The notes under the pieces are model-generated. The model saw nothing but the letters and a program-made list of their open reading frames with translations, had not been told where the DNA came from and searched no databases. From F23-D06 sp045132055 (lineage in GTDB: Bacteria; Bacteroidota; Bacteroidia; Bacteroidales; WCHB1-69), in contig JBGURP010000007.1 in the NCBI GenBank assembly GCA_045132055.1, forward strand, positions 124,001 through 188,000: a stretch of DNA of 64,000 bases, given 5' to 3'. The translations under genes and the position numbers were made by a program. Each line of letters starts with the position of its first letter. The first letter of the stretch is position 1. Below are positions 61,904 to 64,000 of this stretch, one piece after another.

Positions 61904-61938
61904 AAAAAAGGCGGCAGGAGTCAAGCTCCGCCGCCTTT
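61904..61938 (-). terminator. Rho-independent terminator after clpB
   Basis: Minus-strand arms AAAGGCGGC-GGAG and CTCC-GCCGCCTTT with a one-base bulge and a TTTTTT tail. Confidence 0.88.
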
Positions 61939-61961
61939 ATTATCAACATTTAATGTTACAT

Positions 61962-64000
61962 TTATTTCTTATAGAACACGAACTTGCCGTCCTCCACCGA
62001 ATCCACCATGATGGTGCAATCGCGGTCGATGTCCTCCGCGAGGATGATCTTGGAAAGCTCGTTCAGAATCCGCTTCTGGATGACCCGCTTGAGCGGACGC
62101 GCGCCATACACGGGATCGTAGCCAAGCTGCAAGAGCAAGTCCAAAGCATAGCGACTGAACTCCAACTTGATGTTTCGCGGCTCCAGCAACTTCTCAAGCT
62201 GACTGATTTGCAGGTCAATGATGGACCGGATTTCGCGCTTGGAAAGCGGCTGGAACATCACAATCTCGTCAATACGGTTCAGAAACTCAGGTTTCAGCGT
62301 CTTCTTGAGCAAGTCGGTCACCTCAGCCTTGGTGCGTTCAAAGACTTCCATATCGGAGAAATTGGCTCTGTCGGCATAGTTCTCCTGGATGATATTGGAA
62401 CCTAGGTTGGAGGTCATGATGATAATGGTGTTCTTGAAGTCGGCCACCCTACCCTTGTTGTCCGTCAGTCTTCCGTCGTCCAAAACCTGCAACAGCACGT
62501 TGAACACATCCGGATGCGCTTTCTCGATTTCGTCAAACAGGATAACAGAATAGGGTTTACGACGCACCTTTTCGGTCAGCTGGCCACCCTCATCGTAGCC
62601 TACATAGCCTGGGGGCGAACCGATCAGTCGGGAAACGGAATAGGACTCCTGGAACTCGCTCATATCGAACCTAATCATAGCATCTTCCGTATTGAACAGA
62701 TACTCTGCCAACGCTTTGGCTAGCTCGGTTTTACCCACACCCGTGGTGCCCATGAAGATAAACGATCCGATAGGGCGTCTGGCGTCCTGCAAGCCGGCTC
62801 TACTCCGGCGGATAGCATCTGCCACGGCACAAATAGCCTCGTCTTGGCCTATCACCCGTTTGTGGAGTTCCTCTTCCAGATTGAGCAACTTCGATTTCTC
62901 GCTCTGCATCATCTTGGTGACCGGAATGCCGGTCCAACGGGCCACCACCTCGGCAATGTCGTCTGCACTCACCTTCTCGTCAATCATGGCATCATCACCC
63001 TGCAAAGTCTCCAGTTCTTTCTGCAACTTCACAATCTGGTCTTCGTCACTCTTGATGAGACCATAGCGCAACTCCGCCACACGGCCGTAGTTGCCCTGGC
63101 GCTCCTCATTAGCAGCCTCCAGTTTGTAGGTCTCTATTTCATCCTTGCAATGCTGGATTTTGTCCATAATCTCCTTCTCACTGCGCCATTTGGTAGAAAT
63201 CTCATTACGTTTCTCCTGCAATTCGGCAATCTTCTTGCTCAATTCTTCCACTTTTTCGGTAGCATTCTCGCGCTTGATGGCCTCGCGCTCAATCTCTAAC
63301 TGGCTGATTTTGTGCTCCACTTCATCCAGCTCCTCGGGTACCGAGTTGATTTCCAGTTTCAGTTTGGCTGCTGCCTCGTCAATCAAGTCGATAGCCTTGT
63401 CGGGCAGAAAACGGTCGCCGATATAGCGTTGCGACAGCTCCACAGCGGCAATGATGGCTTCGTCCAGAATCTTCACTTTGTGATGGTTCTCGTAACGCTC
63501 TTTCAAACCGCGCAAGATGGAAATAGCGGAATATTTGTCAGGTTCCTCAATCTTCACAGGCTGGAAACGACGCTCAAGGGCCTTGTCTTTTTCAAAGTAT
63601 TTCTGATATTCGTCCAAGGTGGTGGCACCGATAGAGCGGAGCTCGCCACGGGCCAGTGCAGGTTTCAGGATGTTGGCGGCGTCCATGGCTCCGTCGCCCG
63701 ACGCGCCCGCACCTACCAGCGTGTGGATTTCGTCGATGAAGAGGATAATCTCACCGTTCGACTGCACCACCTCGTTGATAACCGCTTTCAGACGCTCCTC
63801 AAACTCGCCTTTGTACTTGGCACCGGCAATCAGCGCGCCCATATCCAGCGAATACAACTTCTTGGTTTTCAGATTTTCCGGAATATCACCGCTTACCAAA
63901 CGTTGGGCCAGGCCCTCGGCAATAGCAGTCTTACCCACACCAGCTTCACCAATCAGAATCGGGTTGTTTTTGGTTCTTCTGGATAAGATTTGTAACACTC
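61962..64000 (-). CDS. clpB: ATP-dependent disaggregase ClpB, 5' part outside window
   Basis: About 680 C-terminal residues; the gene runs off the right edge, and roughly the first 180-190 residues (the N-domain and start) are missing. NBD1 has Walker A GEAGVGKTAIAEG and Walker B IILFIDEIHTLVGAG. A long coiled-coil M-domain follows (about 230-360 of the visible part), which separates ClpB from ClpA and ClpC. NBD2 has Walker A GTTGVGKTELAKAL and the tail GARPLKRVIQKRI. It works with DnaK to pull apart protein aggregates in the cytosol. The methionine at 63998 is internal, not the true start. Confidence 0.95.
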   Translation of the reverse strand, partial: VLQILSRRTKNNPILIGEAGVGKTAIAEGLAQRLVSGDIPENLKTKKLYSLDMGALIAGAKYKGEFEERLKAVINEVVQSNGEIILFIDEIHTLVGAGASGDGAMDAANILKPALARGELRSIGATTLDEYQKYFEKDKALERRFQPVKIEEPDKYSAISILRGLKERYENHHKVKILDEAIIAAVELSQRYIGDRFLPDKAIDLIDEAAAKLKLEINSVPEELDEVEHKISQLEIEREAIKRENATEKVEELSKKIAELQEKRNEISTKWRSEKEIMDKIQHCKDEIETYKLEAANEERQGNYGRVAELRYGLIKSDEDQIVKLQKELETLQGDDAMIDEKVSADDIAEVVARWTGIPVTKMMQSEKSKLLNLEEELHKRVIGQDEAICAVADAIRRSRAGLQDARRPIGSFIFMGTTGVGKTELAKALAEYLFNTEDAMIRFDMSEFQESYSVSRLIGSPPGYVGYDEGGQLTEKVRRKPYSVILFDEIEKAHPDVFNVLLQVLDDGRLTDNKGRVADFKNTIIIMTSNLGSNIIQENYADRANFSDMEVFERTKAEVTDLLKKTLKPEFLNRIDEIVMFQPLSKREIRSIIDLQISQLEKLLEPRNIKLEFSRYALDLLLQLGYDPVYGARPLKRVIQKRILNELSKIILAEDIDRDCTIMVDSVEDGKFVFYKK

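Overview
The window looks like a chromosomal segment of an anaerobic, fermentative Bacteroidota bacterium, most likely Bacteroidales. The evidence is: TAnnTTTG-type -7 boxes upstream of most transcription units with hardly any Shine-Dalgarno sequences; C-terminal domains of the type IX secretion (Por/T9SS) type on several exported proteins; genes of Bacteroidota-typical families (DUF4290, DUF4270, DUF6913, carboxypeptidase-regulatory-domain beta-barrel proteins); and the order rsfS-ftsH-LUD-cdsA. No phage, plasmid, CRISPR or rRNA region was seen. The content is mostly housekeeping, with a few accessory surface genes.

Layout. 0-1.2 kb: an alpha/beta-hydrolase gene broken by a one-base frameshift in a C run. 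1.2-5.9 kb: a minus-strand run nadB-mtaB-M16 peptidase-recR. 6.0-7.2 kb: a coiled-coil PD-(D/E)XK nuclease-like gene flanked by two direct copies of a composite intergenic cassette (palindrome, TCTAATCTC array, terminator). 7.2-14.8 kb: a 2329-residue collagen-like/FISUMP surface protein and a small T9SS-type protein. 15-22.5 kb: ADP-forming acetyl-CoA synthetase, an outer-membrane beta-barrel protein and pyruvate phosphate dikinase. 22.5-26.9 kb: a MutS-like ATPase, a NatAB-type ABC exporter and DUF4290. 26.9-31.1 kb: a membrane glycosyltransferase, WbqC and a T9SS serine protease. 31.2-38.0 kb: rsfS-ftsH-LUD-cdsA-uvrA. 38.3-42.5 kb: M13 peptidase, carbamate kinase and ornithine carbamoyltransferase. 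42.6-47.9 kb: DUF6913-dapA-M14 carboxypeptidase, then lpxD-lpxC. 48.0-51.2 kb: tRNA-Ser, a structured hairpin element, a cobalamin riboswitch driving a T9SS surface protein, a small OMP and free-methionine-sulfoxide reductase. 51.2-54.0 kb: DUF975, SDR, GNAT-like and tRNA-Leu. 54.1-57.0 kb: GT5-like protein, DUF4270 lipoprotein and nitroreductase. 57.0-64.0 kb: recJ, dnaA, nucleotidyltransferase, pcm and the 3' part of clpB.

How it fits together. Phosphate/pyrophosphate-linked energy genes (ADP-forming acetyl-CoA synthetase, PPDK, carbamate kinase) fit a fermentative life. Peptidases (M13, M14, M16, S1) and several likely T9SS cargo proteins suggest protein and peptide use at the cell surface. 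The most interesting signals are the cobalamin riboswitch placed directly before a T9SS-anchored protein, the duplicated tRNA-Ser pieces around a hairpin element next to it, and several families of intergenic repeats that sit at gene 3' ends and in places supply stop codons.
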